Source of the DNA: Hemileia vastatrix
Taxonomy: Eukaryota > Basidiomycota > Pucciniomycetes > Pucciniales > Zaghouaniaceae
NCBI GenBank assembly: GCA_030280995.1
Contig: JASXTE010000017.1
Coordinates: 4,980,501-5,044,500, forward strand
Direction of reading: 5' to 3'
DNA: 64,000 nt
Part shown: positions 1 to 9,750 of the stretch, piece by piece
Layout: every line of letters starts with the position of its first letter
Position numbering within the stretch: the stretch's first letter is position 1
The notes under the pieces: model-generated
The model's database searches: none
Told to the model about the DNA's origin: nothing
The model's input: the letters and a program-made list of their open reading frames with translations, nothing else
Position numbers and translations under genes: made by a program

Positions 1-713
1 CCATAGTTCAGCTGAAGATGATCCCAACTATCAAGCAGAACAATTATATCGCAGAAGATCTGAATCCTCAGAGGCCCAAAATTTAAATGTATGTTTACTT
101 TTTGTTTTTTCTTCAATTCTTCTCTGAATTTCTCTTTCTTTCTAGTCTCCTCCTACTCAAACTCAATCTCCATTAAATAATCTCAATTCTGGAAATGTGA
201 ATACCTCTTTAGAAGCTGCTTTAGAAGAACTTCCTGAAGCCTCTTGTTCAAACTCCAAACTAAAGCGTCGAGCCTCAACTTCAATGAACTTGAACCATCT
301 ATTAAAACGTGGTAATACTTCAACAAGCTCATTTGGCTCCCTTGAGGATTATTTTGAAAAAAAAGATATAAGTAAGTTTTGTTTACTATATATCTTAATC
401 ATTAACTCATTTATTTATTTATTTCAATTTAATTTTCTCAGCGAAATCAACTATTGCAAATAATGCCCTTGACTTTGAGAAGATGAAGTTTGATCATATG
501 CTAAGGAAAGATCAGCAAGCCTTAGATTTGGAAGAAAAAAAATTTGAGGTAGAGCAGATGCAAAGAGTAAATGACCGTCAATTTCAAAGAGAAATGGCTA
601 CTTGTGAATTGGAAAAACAAGAGAGTTTTAAAAAAAAAGATTTCATTATGGAATGTGTTAAAAATGGCCAATCTTATGAGGACATTAAAAAATTACTTGA
701 CCTTTTCAATTGA
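1..713 (+). CDS. C-terminal part of a spliced Harbinger companion-type protein (partial at left edge)
   Basis: Three exons read as one frame: 2-88, 146-371 and 442-713, with introns 89-145 (gtatgt...tctag, 57 bp) and 372-441 (gtaagt...ctcag, 70 bp). Frame is kept across both junctions, which is good evidence that this was a real gene. The visible part is Ser/Asn/Gln-rich, then has a basic stretch (KLKRR), then a charged coiled-coil-like helix rich in E, K and Q (about residues 120-180 of the visible part), and stops at a TGA at 711-713. This layout matches the C-terminus of MYB/SANT-like or NAM-associated companion proteins that accompany PIF/Harbinger transposases and help bring them to the element ends. 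A HARBI1-type transposase lies convergently at 2045-2571, which supports the assignment. The N-terminal DNA-binding domain is outside the window, so the family call is inference from context. Confidence 0.6.
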
Positions 714-867
714 TAAATTGTTTTTCTAGTTAATTTAATTTTGGTAATATTTTCTTATATGCTGACTTATAAAAGGAAAAGAATATAGTACGTTATTTTT
801 GACAAAAATTTGAATGTATAATAAAAATTTTCTATCTTTACTTTCTAGTCAATAAGTTTGCTTATCT
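714..867. other. AT-rich 3' flank of companion gene
   Basis: Short AT-rich spacer after the stop codon. It contains several AATAAA-like stretches (for example near 820) that could serve as polyadenylation signals. No coding potential is seen. Confidence 0.4.
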
Positions 868-1146
868 AAATTTTTCTAAGTCATCAATTTCACATGTCAG
901 ATTTAAAAAATTGGCAATGCCCTCCCCTGCATTTTATTGAAACAAGGGGTGGGTACCACCAAATTTTTCTAAGTCATCAATTTCACATGTCAGATTTAAA
1001 AAATTGGCAATACCCTCCCCTGCATTTTATTGAAACAAGGGGTGGGTACCACCAAATTTTTCTAAGTCATCAATTTCACATGTCAGATTTAAAAAATTGG
1101 CAATACCCTCCCCTGCATTTTATTGAAGTAAAGGGTGAAAGTCATC
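868..1146. repeat. 93-bp tandem repeat, three copies
   Basis: Units start at 868, 961 and 1054. Copies one and two are almost identical and copy three diverges in its last 20 bases. Because 93 is a multiple of three, an open frame runs through all copies, but it is only an echo of the repeat (a 31-residue unit). The same sequence occurs once, inverted, at about 63720-63780 beside the second transposase fragment, so it belongs to the interior of the Harbinger element near the transposase 3' end. Confidence 0.85.
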
Positions 1147-1593
1147 AAAATTTAATATAATTACATAAATTAATTAATATATAAATAAGATATGTCAAGT
1201 ATACTACTTTTAAAGTAATGACAATTCCTTAAGCCAAAATGCAGATCAAGTCTAGAAACTAGGTTTGGGACTTTCCACAGGTATAGGCTAGAGGAACCCC
1301 ATGAAACAAATTAATGTTATCATGATTACCATTTATACAACACAAGGTCGTGGGCCCATTACTTTAATTTCATAAATTGAAATATCATATTTATTTATTA
1401 AAAATTTATGGAAGAATATTAAATATTTGGTTATTTTTTTGTATATATTACTTGATTGAGTTACTAAGAGGGGCAATAATGCTCTAACAACATGCTCGCT
1501 GCATTAGAACTCAATCATGTAATAATACAAAAAATTTTAAAGAATTTTCTTTGATGGAAAAACAATAATTTTACATTTTCAGCTAATATTTTA
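1147..1593. other. AT-rich spacer between repeats, no gene seen
   Basis: No open frame with recognisable content. This is probably Harbinger interior between the companion gene and the transposase remnant. Confidence 0.4.
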
Positions 1594-1961
1594 TGGAAGT
1601 GAACTCTGTTCTTTGCCCGAAGAACAGAGTTCATCCTCCTATTTTCACACTCTGTTTAAAAAGAATAAAATGACTTACCTGGAGAGATGAGTTGAGAAAA
1701 AAGAAATATAAGTGAATGGAAGTGAACTCTGTTCTTCGCCCGAAGAACAGAGTTCATCCTCCTATTTTCACACTCTGTTTAAAAAGAATAAAATGACTTA
1801 CCTGGAGAGATGAGTTGAGAAAAAAGAAATATAAGTGAATGGAAGTGAACTCTGTTCTTCGCCCGAAGAACAGAGTTCATCCTCTATTTTCACACTCTGT
1901 TTAAAAAGAATAAAATGACTTACCTGGAGAGATGAGTTGAGAAAAAAGAAATATAAGTGAA
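1594..1961. repeat. 123-bp tandem repeat, three copies, each with a 15-bp-arm hairpin
   Basis: Units start at 1594, 1717 and 1840 and are nearly identical; the third is 1 bp shorter. Each holds an inverted repeat with 15-nt arms (GAACTCTGTTCTTCG) separated by two bases, at 1601-1632, 1724-1755 and 1847-1878. The first copy has one mismatch and the other two are perfect. The unit also contains, on the minus strand, a CAG/GTAAGT donor-like site. It resembles the leader sequence seen on the plus strand near 63080, so the array appears built from an inverted piece of Harbinger leader. Confidence 0.85.
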
Positions 1962-2044
1962 ATTGATTGAGTGATGTAGGAAGAGAGGAGAAAACGGATA
2001 TGAGTGAAGAAAAAAAAGAGAGTGACTGAAAAAATATGCGTTTG

Positions 2045-2571
2045 CTGAAAATATTCGATTTCATTTTTGTTGGCCAGGTGAGAAGTTGAGATTCCAAGGA
2101 GTTGATGGCAGTGATACATCGTTTGGTATAAGTGTTAACTGAACCATACCCTAAATCAAAGACATTTTCTAAACGTTTCAAAGCGGCTCCATTACCATTT
2201 GAACCCAAACGACATAGTGTGATGGCCAATTGAATTGAAGGATGTCGTTGTTCTTTTTGAGAATTATTGTGAAATATGGGATGATCCTGAATAAGCTCAA
2301 GCAATTTAAGGAAACATTCCTGAGAAGTCCTGAACAGCTGTCTAAAACTGGGTGTAGATAGGTTAAGAATTGTTTGGATGGTGTACTTGGGGGTATGAAG
2401 TACTTGAGGCTTTCTGGGAAGAAGGTAACGTTTCGTGGCCATTTTTGATAAAAAGACAAAATCTTCTTCTAGATCAGAATCAGAATCGCAATCAGAGTCC
2501 AAGAGCAGTTCAAGAGCCATGAAAGTCATTGCTTTATGTAATTTATCACGATTTGAAAGTGAGGAAGGCAT
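2045..2571 (-). pseudogene. PIF/Harbinger (HARBI1-type) transposase, N-terminal part, truncated
   Basis: The minus-strand frame from the ATG at 2571 gives an acidic N-terminus (DSDCDSDSDLEEDF). A helix-turn-helix region typical of HARBI1-like proteins follows: a FRQLFRTS-like segment, then PSIQLAITLCRLGSNGNGAA and FDLGYGSVNTYTKRC. The similarity stops at ESQLLTWPTK near 2045. Beyond that the minus strand runs into leader-like sequence and the 123-bp array, so the DDE catalytic domain is absent. A second copy at the right edge (63731-63985) continues past the same WPTK point into the first catalytic motif (GFVDGNTIPL), which confirms the family. This copy is therefore a truncated, non-functional remnant. 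The 123-bp array immediately downstream suggests a rearrangement in which inverted leader DNA replaced the catalytic part. Confidence 0.8.
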
Positions 2572-2796
2572 AACTCTTATATGATATGATATGAAGATGT
2601 AAGTGATGTACGATGTTTTGAGTTATGAAGTGTTATTCTGCGGAGTGCTGCGTATGAATGGGATGATGCTGACAAATCAGTGAAATGGGACTTGATGGTG
2701 AAATCAGCACTTTTGGTTGAGAAAGTGCGGATTTGAGTGAAATAAGTGACTTATTTCATTTTGAAATCCACCAGTATTGGGGCTAGTGTGTTTTGG
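2572..2796. other. Harbinger subterminal region
   Basis: Non-coding DNA between the transposase start and the terminal repeat. It repeats short motifs such as AAATCAGCACTT and AAGTGCGGATTT-like words, as expected for transposase-binding subterminal repeats. Confidence 0.5.
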
Positions 2797-2880
2797 AAAT
2801 CCGCACTTATTTAAGTGCGGATTTGGTCAAATTTAAGTGCGGATTTGTAAGTGCGGATTTGCCAGAACTGACACCCCCTA
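2797..2880. repeat. Harbinger terminal inverted repeat with subterminal palindrome
   Basis: The last 33 bases to 2880 are the inverse of 62608-62640 with almost no difference (end sequence CTGACACCCCCTA). A 28-bp palindrome at 2797-2824 (arms AAATCCGCACTTA) and two more copies of TAAGTGCGGATTT precede it. TTA follows the end here and TAA precedes the other copy, consistent with the TWA target preference of PIF/Harbinger elements. Confidence 0.75.
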
Positions 2881-3354
2881 TTATATGGTGTCACCACATC
2901 AGGGTCACCTGGATGTGGGAAAGCATTTTCAGGGTAAGGCTCATCAATTGGCCAGGAAACACTATTTTCTCTTTTATCTTTATTTCATTTTAATTAACTT
3001 TTTAATCTTTATTTCATTTTTATTATTTACTTGAATTTTTATTCATTTCATTTTATTTTTATATTATTTTTCTTAATTTATTTCTATCTAAAATCATTTA
3101 AAGTTTATTTGAAGGTTTATCTACATCAAGGTGCACTTGGATGTGGGTAAGGTATCAGGGGATCAGCTCATCAATTTGCTGGGGGATAACATTTGTAATT
3201 ATTATTTATTTCATCCTATTATTATTCATTTCATTTTAATTTCTCAGCTCTTTTATTTTTTGGGCAATTTTTTTTAATTCTTTTCAAGTTTTTTTTAGTA
3301 TGTTAGTAGTTTTAAGTGGCAATAAATAAAATAAATAAATAAAAATAAAAATAA
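2881..3354. other. AT-rich spacer with a diverged direct duplication
   Basis: Two related stretches at about 2896-2960 and 3122-3186 share a CATCA..GGTG/CACC..TGGATGTGGG core followed by TCAGCTCATCAATT-like sequence and then TTATTTCATTTTAATT-type runs. No gene is visible. Confidence 0.5.
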
Positions 3355-3571
3355 CAATAAAAATAAAAATAAAAATAAAAATAAAAATAAAAATAAAAAT
3401 AAAAATAAAAATAAAAATAAAAATAAAAATAAAAATAAAAATAAAAATAAAAATAAAAATAAAAATAAAAATAAAAATAAAAATAAAAATAAAAATAAAA
3501 ATAAAAATAAAAATAAAAATAAAAATAAAAATAAAAATAAAAATAAAAATAAAAATAAAAATAAAAATAAA

Positions 3572-3602
<31 letters not shown>

Positions 3603-4112
3603 TAAAAATAAAAATAAAAATAAAAATAAAAATAAAAATAAAAATAAAAATAAAAATAAAAATAAAAATAAAAATAAAAATAAAAATAAAAATAAAAATA
3701 AAAATAAAAATAAAAATAAAAATAAAAATAAAAATAAAAATAAAAATAAAAATAAAAATAAAAATAAAAATAAAAATAAAAATAAAAATAAAAATAAAAA
3801 TAAAAATAAAAATAAAAATAAAAATAAAAATAAAAATAAAAATAAAAATAAAAATAAAAATAAAAATAAAAATAAAAATAAAAATAAAAATAAAAATAAA
3901 AATAAAAATAAAAATAAAAATAAAAATAAAAATAAAAATAAAAATAAAAATAAAAATAAAAATAAAAATAAAAATAAAAATAAAAATAAAAATAAAAATA
4001 AAAATAAAAATAAAAATAAAAATAAAAATAAAAATAAAAATAAAAATAAAAATAAAACAAAAATAAAAATAAAAATAAAAATAAAAATAAAAATAAAAAT
4101 AAAAATAAAAAA
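3355..4112. repeat. Hexanucleotide microsatellite (AAAAAT)n, about 126 units
   Basis: About 760 bp of AAAAAT repeats with two small interruptions: a shortened unit near 3576 and an A-to-C change near 4058. Read on the other strand it is TTTTTA/ATTTTT and gives long FYFY or FIFI open frames, which are artefacts of a repeat period divisible by three. Confidence 0.97.
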
Positions 4113-4186
4113 AAAACAAATTTTTTTTATATATCTGCTAATTATTATTGTTTTCTCTATTTAGTGATTTATTAATTTCTTTTTTA

Positions 4187-5714
4187 TTAATGTCTGGAAG
4201 AAGATGCCTGTGGCAGTTGGTCCGGATTATGTTGGTGTTTTTGTTTTTTGTTGGGATTGGAGGAAGAACTGTCTTCCTTATGGTGTAGTTGGCTGGAGAG
4301 AGTGTAGGGATTGTAATGGTCAGGAACTGTATTGGAAGGTAATTTTTGGGTAGAAGTAGAAGAGGCTGGGATGGAGTGTTGGAAGGTGTGCTTAATTATT
4401 CTAGACATTTTCCAGTGGTTGTCAAGAATTTGTTTCCTCAGGTTCTTCTCAAAGTCATTCAATGTCCCATGAAGAGCAAAGGCCTTAATAATGTTTGAAC
4501 ACATCATACTTAGGTGTTGCTTCATATTGGTGTAATCCAGTGTCAATGTGGTTTCCAGAGGATGGCCAATCCCAATAGTAGCTTCAGGAGGTGGGGTTCC
4601 AACTAAACAGAAGAATTGGATCAGTAATTGTTTTCTGTTGAAGAAATTGGATTAATCAATTTTGTACTTAAAGATTGGAAGCTCATCAAATTTGTGAGTG
4701 GCCGGAATGTGTAATGTTGAAGGATTTTGAATGGATGTAGTAGGAGGATCAACCAGATGGAGGTATGGATGTTATTGGTCATCCTCTAAATGGTGTTGAG
4801 AATATGAAATAGAATGAGGAAGTTCCTGGGGCCTAGTGGGAGCAGCAGGGCTGTTGTTGTTGTTGTTGATATTGTTGCTTGGATCAGTTTGGTTGGATAC
4901 TGGTTGTGGAGTACCAGGTTGGTTGTAGAATGGAGCAGGAGAAGGTGACCTGGAAGCTGATTGGGATCTTCTGGATGAAGATCTGGAAGAAATCAAACTT
5001 TTAGATGAATAATTGGCAGGCAGAGGAGAGGTCTAGTTGATTCTTCTTGGTTAAGAGGAAGAATTTTGTCTGGGAGCAGTGTTTGGTGCTCTGGTGTCTT
5101 CTTGGGGTACTCTAGCAGGTCTTCTAGAAGTTTTGAAATTTTCAGCAATTTGGGACAAAGAAAATTTTGACCACATTGCTCTGGGAGCACTAGGAGGTTG
5201 TTGTGTGGTGTTATTGGTGTTTGTTGGCGGAGTTTGGCTGTTTCCTGGCTTATTTTTAAGGTTTTGAGTCTTATTTTTGCTTCCTAGCAAGGCAGGTGGG
5301 CTGCATTGGAGCCGATTTTGAAGCTGTTATAGCTGAATTTTCTGAGATAAAGGCTGTTTCTTGAGATGATAAAGTAGGTATTTTGGAGAGTGTTCTGGGG
5401 ACTGAGTGGCGGGATCTTCTGGATGGAGCTGAAGATTAAGAAGAAGAAGCAGGACCAATTTCTGGGTATCTGGTAGGAGATCTAGAGATTTATTTGTGTG
5501 AAGGTGAAGGTGGTGGTATAGGATAATTGGGGTCTCTGTCACATTTTTTCTTTTTAGAGTTGCAAGAATCACAGGCCCTGTTGTAGAGTTTGGCTTCAGG
5601 AGTTGGAAGAGTGAAAGTGAAAGGTCTGCACATGTGGATACAATGTTTGCAAGAATAGTACTTTGGAGCAGTGAAGCAAGGAAGATCTGGGTCAAAAGAA
5701 GGAGATCCAGCCAT
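4187..5714 (-). pseudogene. Decayed zinc-cluster gene B (Cys-rich N-terminus, SR/Pro-rich middle, helical C-terminus)
   Basis: From the ATG at 5714 the product begins with two Cys groups: SCKHCIHMC, and then CDSCNSKKKKC (CX2CX6C), the basic half-motif of fungal Zn2Cys6 clusters. The same frame continues past TAA and TAG codons through a Ser/Pro/Arg-rich stretch to about 5290. The -1/+1-shifted frame from about 5290 to 4187 then carries an SR-rich low-complexity part, a poly-Asn run, and a helical C-terminal domain (KFDELPIFKYK... to KMSRIIKHTF) ending in a basic tail. At least six internal stops are TAA or TAG where CAA or CAG would fit, so the gene looks mutated by C-to-T changes plus one frameshift. 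A pyrimidine-rich leader precedes the ATG. The role is unknown; DNA binding is inferred from the zinc cluster only. It lies in the same orientation 630 bp downstream of gene A. Confidence 0.55.
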
Positions 5715-5869
5715 GATATGTGATGAGACAAAAATGAAGAGAAAAGAGATAAAGAAAATTTTTATCAGTGATGGGTAGATGATGAAGAGAAAGTGGAAGT
5801 TCAGTAGGTTGGTTGTGGAGCATTGTGCATGGAATTGGTTTTGTCCTTTTCATGCAAAGTGTGGAAAGT
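5715..5869. other. Pyrimidine-rich upstream region of gene B
   Basis: On the minus strand this is a CT-rich leader with a GATAAAAATTT word about 50-60 bases before the ATG. It is a possible core promoter, but no motif is decisive. Confidence 0.3.
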
Positions 5870-6270
5870 CCGTCAAAACTTTAAACTGAACACTGTGGCC
5901 AGTCCATCAAGACTTTAAACTTAAAAATGGTATAGTCCCCAAAGACTATAAACTGAGGATGGTCTTATGTTTGAGTCCTTCAGGACTATAAACTGATAAT
6001 GCAATTTTGGTGTAATTCTGGAAGAAAGCATCCAAAGGGGGAGTCTCTGAATTTAGTAAAGGCAAGTGTGGGGGTAAATGATGAGCTGGCTGCTGTGTAG
6101 AACAGTTACCCCAGAATTTGAGTTTATTTCTTTGGTCTTTAATGTTTTGATGTCTAGTTCTGTCTTTATGATTTAGGTTTTGAGTCCCCCAAGACTATAA
6201 AATGAGGGCTGTTAGTCCCCCAAAACTTAAAACTGAGGATGAGTCCCCCAAGACTGTAAACTGAGGAATT
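5870..6270. repeat. Interspersed minisatellite with AGTCCCCCAAGACTATAAACTGAGG-like units
   Basis: At least eight diverged copies of a unit of about 28-33 bp (core AGTCC..CAAGACTATAAACTGA). They form two clusters, 5870-6000 and 6180-6270, separated by about 180 bp of unique sequence. No coding content. Confidence 0.75.
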
Positions 6271-6343
6271 TATTATGATTGGCTATATTCAGGAAGACTG
6301 GAGAGCAGTCAAGAATTTTTCATTTTTAAGTCAAAAAGTTCAA

Positions 6344-7107
6344 TCAAGAGTCAAGTGGCAGAAAAGAATCAAGAGATGAAACAAAGTGTTCAGCATTAGC
6401 TTTGAACTGGTAGATGAGGTCCTTCCTTTTCTCAAGGTCCTGTGTGTTTCTAGAAGTAGTGGATTGGAAGTAGCTTAGTAGAAGGTGTTTTTGTTCAGAG
6501 GAGTATTGTTGGAGCTTGGCCTTAATAGTGGGCAAGTGGTTAGGTGTTGGTGGTTCAATGGAACCTAAATTGTTATTATCACTGTCAGAAGAGGGAGGAA
6601 CTGAGAAGCCATCAGTTTTAAAAGTAGAAAGAAGGATTAAAAGTTTTTTTTTTTACCATCAGATGGACCAAGCATGGTGGAATTGGTTGCTGTAGTGATG
6701 TTGTAACTCTTCTTTGAAGGGTGTAGTTTGTTGACTAATCTGGGTATCAAGATGGATGGCCTGGATATTTTGGTGCTGGTGGAAGATGGACCAGGGTGAG
6801 GTGGAGGTGAAGCTGTTGAAGATAATAATGGACCAGGTCTGAAGCAAGTTTTCTTTCTGGATTGGCAGACATCTCATGAGGTTCTGTATGGATAAGCTGG
6901 TGGTGTGATGGTGCAGATCAGATTGTTTTCAATGCAATATTGGAAAGGGCCCATGTCAGAGGCAGATTTTGAAAGAAAGCTGAACATGGTGGATGTGATG
7001 AAGGAGAATATGGAAATTCTCAATTTCAGGGAGAATTTTGTCTTCCAAAATTGGTAGAGGTCTTTGTTGGTCTCTTTGGTGCTGTTTGTGTATGTCTTAA
7101 TTGACAT
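6344..7107 (-). pseudogene. Decayed spliced zinc-cluster gene A
   Basis: Exon 1 runs from the ATG at 7107 to 6657; intron 6601-6656 (GTAAAA...TCTCAG, 56 bp); exon 2 6600-6344. Frame is preserved across the intron. The N-terminus has FQYCIENNLIC followed about 16 residues later by a stop codon and then DVCQSRKKTC. The stop (TGA, 6874-6876) sits exactly where the first Cys of a CX2CX6C half would be, and the Phe in FQYC sits where the partner Cys of the first half would be. The original was therefore very probably C-X2-C-X6-C-Xn-C-X2-C-X6-C, the fungal Zn2Cys6 arrangement. The rest is Pro/Ser-rich, then acidic (SSDSDNNN), then a helical segment (TIKAKLQQYSSEQK...). Function unknown; a DNA-binding regulator is inferred. 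Loss of two Cys positions marks it as a pseudogene. Confidence 0.6.
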
Positions 7108-8189
7108 TGGTCAGATAATTACATGTTATTTTGGTTTCACTCAGTGAATTTTGGGATTATGGGTATGTGGGTACTACTATTGTATAGCCCCGGTTTTTCT
7201 CTATATTTGATGTCTATTTGATATTTTTTACATTCCAAGCTCTAAGGGGTCATTTCCTCATTTTTCATTTTTAAAAAATAGCTGTTTAATTTTGTTTTTT
7301 GTGTTTTATGGGCTAAACTTAAGTCTTAGGGTTAAGTGCTTAGTAACATTAAGTAGAGTTATATTGGATCTATATTTTATGTCACAATGTTGTCATAGCT
7401 TGATTTTGTGTTTTAAGGGTTTTAGTAGTTGTGGTGGATTTTTCTTAGTATTTTGGGCTTTATTAGATGTTTTTGGTGGCTTTATGGCTTCTGGGAGGTC
7501 TGCCTGCCTTGGTTATACAAAGCTGAGGAGCATTTCTAGATTTTTTTTATTCAATTTGGCTGTAAAAAGCGTCAAATTTGTTGCTGTGCATGGATTTTTA
7601 GATGGGTGGTCTGTGTGTACATACTGAAAAGACAGTTTGGGGCAACTTTAATTATCAAACAACTATCTGGTAATTATATAATTGTTTCTCTCTCATTTTT
7701 CACTTTTTTTTGGACACAATTGGCTTTTTTTTTGCAAGGTTAGTTCTTCATTTAACTCAACTTTGGAAACTGGTTTCTCTGGTGTAGCTTTGCAACCTGC
7801 ATCAAGTATTATTTCTGTTTTCTGTGCAACAAGTGGACAGTGTTTTGGTTTTCTGGTATGGATTATTCTGAATTTTAGGTTCTCTTTGGTCTGTGGTCTA
7901 TCTAGGCTAGTTTCTTGACTTGTTAAGCATTCAAGGAGTGTTTTGGAAGGGTTATAGTAACAGTCTCTAATTTGCTGTAGCAAATAAATCTCACCTGGTA
8001 TTTTTCAAGGGGACAGGGGTTTTTCTCTCCAGTTTTACTCCAACTCCCTTGGTCAAGGCCTATAGCTAGTACTATAGGATTGTCTAAAATGTGGCCCAAG
8101 AAGATGCTAACTTCAGAAAGGCAAAAAAATAAGGTGGGCTCAAAAAGGGACATTCAATGTGTTGTCACAGAAATGTGCCCATGAATGGG
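7108..8189. other. Region between gene A and the Helitron Rep remnant, no clear gene
   Basis: Several open stretches exist on both strands but none has recognisable content. The minus-strand frames at 7690-8150 directly follow the Rep remnant and may be decayed Helitron sequence, but I could not match them to the known Rep-helicase linker or to the helicase domain. Confidence 0.35.
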
Positions 8190-9431
8190 ATAGGGTCACA
8201 AAACTGAACTTGACATCTAGTTCACAATTGTTTCCTCTGTGTATTATTCTGTCTGTCTCCAGTACCATTGAGGGACAATCATGAACCTTGTGCACATATT
8301 TATAGAGATACTTTACTGAAGATATTGTAGTTTCCACTTTTACATTTATATGACAATTAAATCTTCTAGAGAGATAAGGATTATAAGGCACCACATTTTG
8401 ATTTGTGTATTGAAAGCTTCCTTCAAATTATGAAATTTTCAGCCATAATTTCACCTAAAATATAAATGATATCCATCTTCATCCATCTGTGTTGTGTCAT
8501 AATGTTTTCTAGGGTATCTTATAGGGCATTTTCCGTTTTTCATACATGAAGCACATGGGTTGAAGGAGCCACAGGGTCCATGGAGCATACAGGTTGTTAT
8601 TGTTTGAAAAATTATAGGATCCTTCTCAGTGTCTGGTAACTCTGCTGAGATAATTAAACTGATGTTGTCAATTGTTTTTGGTTTGTCCTTTGAATCCAAG
8701 CATAAAAGAATATGTTCATGTGGTATGCCTTTCTTCTGAAACTCAATGACATACACATGTGTCAAAACAGAACCCAAATCCCTCCTTTTACTTGGTTCCC
8801 AACTCCTAGGCAGCTCCCCTTTTAGATATTCTTTCATAACAGCATAAAGTTTCAGTCTAAACACACTGGCAAGCAATTATTGCCTATCCTGGGAAGTTTG
8901 AACTTCAAGAAGCATATTATATATCTCCTTCCAGTTTGGATTGCAGGTGATCTTGATAAAAAGATCTGGCTTTCCAGATTTCCATACTATTGCCATAGCA
9001 TAATAATTAAGCTGATCCATGTTAAGTGGTCCCCCTCTAAAAGATGAAGGTAGAATAATTCACTTTCTAACTTGATCTAGATCAGTCCCATTATTGAAAG
9101 AATCTTCCACTCCACAATAAAGGTCTGCACAGAGTTTATCCTGATTTTTAGTGAAGTAGCGCAGCTGATTTTTTTCCATTTGAGCAAAACATTCAAACAA
9201 GTATTCCTGAAATAATGAGACAGAAAAGTGCAGGAGAGGAAAAAAATTTGGACGGTAGTGTGCACTATATGCAAAAAATTGCATTTGAGATATATGTTTT
9301 GATCCTCCTCTACCACACACAACTTCATATACAGGTACAAGAAAATTGAGAAGTACAAAGAAATATAAAATTTATATAAATGAACTGAAATTTAGTGAAA
9401 TAAAAACATATATATTAAATAAAACACACCT
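8190..9431 (-). pseudogene. Helitron Rep, segment 4: HUH endonuclease domain
   Basis: This segment covers the part from GRGGSKHISQMQFFAY (near 9320) through KNQDKLCADLYCGVED, KPDLFIKITCNPNWKEI and the rolling-circle HUH motif PHEHILLCLD (the two His codons at 8718-8720 and 8712-8714). It continues to HGPCG...CASCMKNGKCPIRYP and the tyrosine-containing KYLYKYVHK near 8300. The domain nicks single-stranded DNA to start Helitron transposition. In-frame stops occur near 9060 and 8877 and the product fades out near 8190, so it is not functional. About 110 bases between MITE-A and GRGGSK are AT-rich and diverged. Confidence 0.85.
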
Positions 9432-9659
9432 CACCACAAAATATGGGGGGTGGACTTTCTATTGAGTCCACAACCTTGGACCCAAACTCATTACAGACTG
9501 AACACAAATTGAGCTATTGAAAAAGGAACCATACAATCAGAGATGAACACCACTCAGAAGAACAGTTTTATGTGGGTGTTCAAGTATAGTTCAGTATGAG
9601 TTCAGTCTGAGTTCATGTTGGGGACTTTTTAGCAAGTCCACCCCCTATATTTTTTATTA
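9432..9659. mobile_element. CACTA-like MITE, copy A
   Basis: It starts CACCACAAAATATGGGGGG and ends CACCCCCTATATTTTTTATTA, an imperfect inverted pair. It carries an internal GGACTTTCTATTGAGTCC partial palindrome near the left end and GAGTTCAGT-type direct repeats near the right end. The same layout occurs at 24250-24499 and 25113-25373. No target duplication is recognisable for this older copy. It interrupts the Helitron Rep frame. Confidence 0.7.
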
Positions 9660-9750
9660 TGTGGTTTCTTGCCATCCAGCTGTTTCCTCGCTGTGAATAA
9701 AATTCCTAATTTCAAGCCAACCTCACCATAAGGGAAAAGAAGTGGAAGTG
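9660..9750 (-). pseudogene. Helitron Rep, segment 3 (LPLLFPYGE motif)
   Basis: Short minus-strand segment encoding LPLLFPYGEVGLKLGILF, a hallmark of Helitron-like N-terminal domains. It is separated from its upstream half (23640 and above) by the gypsy-2 insertion; the AAGTG target duplication lies inside the codons for SLP. Confidence 0.8.

Noticed and set aside
894..1160. 88-codon repeat peptide
   Set aside because: The frame exists because the tandem unit is 93 bp. The same DNA appears inverted next to the transposase elsewhere, so a protein is unlikely.
868..1961. CRISPR-like array
   Set aside because: The repeats are contiguous tandem copies without spacers, and the sequence is eukaryotic.
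3284..4119. Two long minus-strand frames encoding FYFY/FIFI repeats
   Set aside because: They are the translation of a pure hexanucleotide microsatellite and have no independent support.
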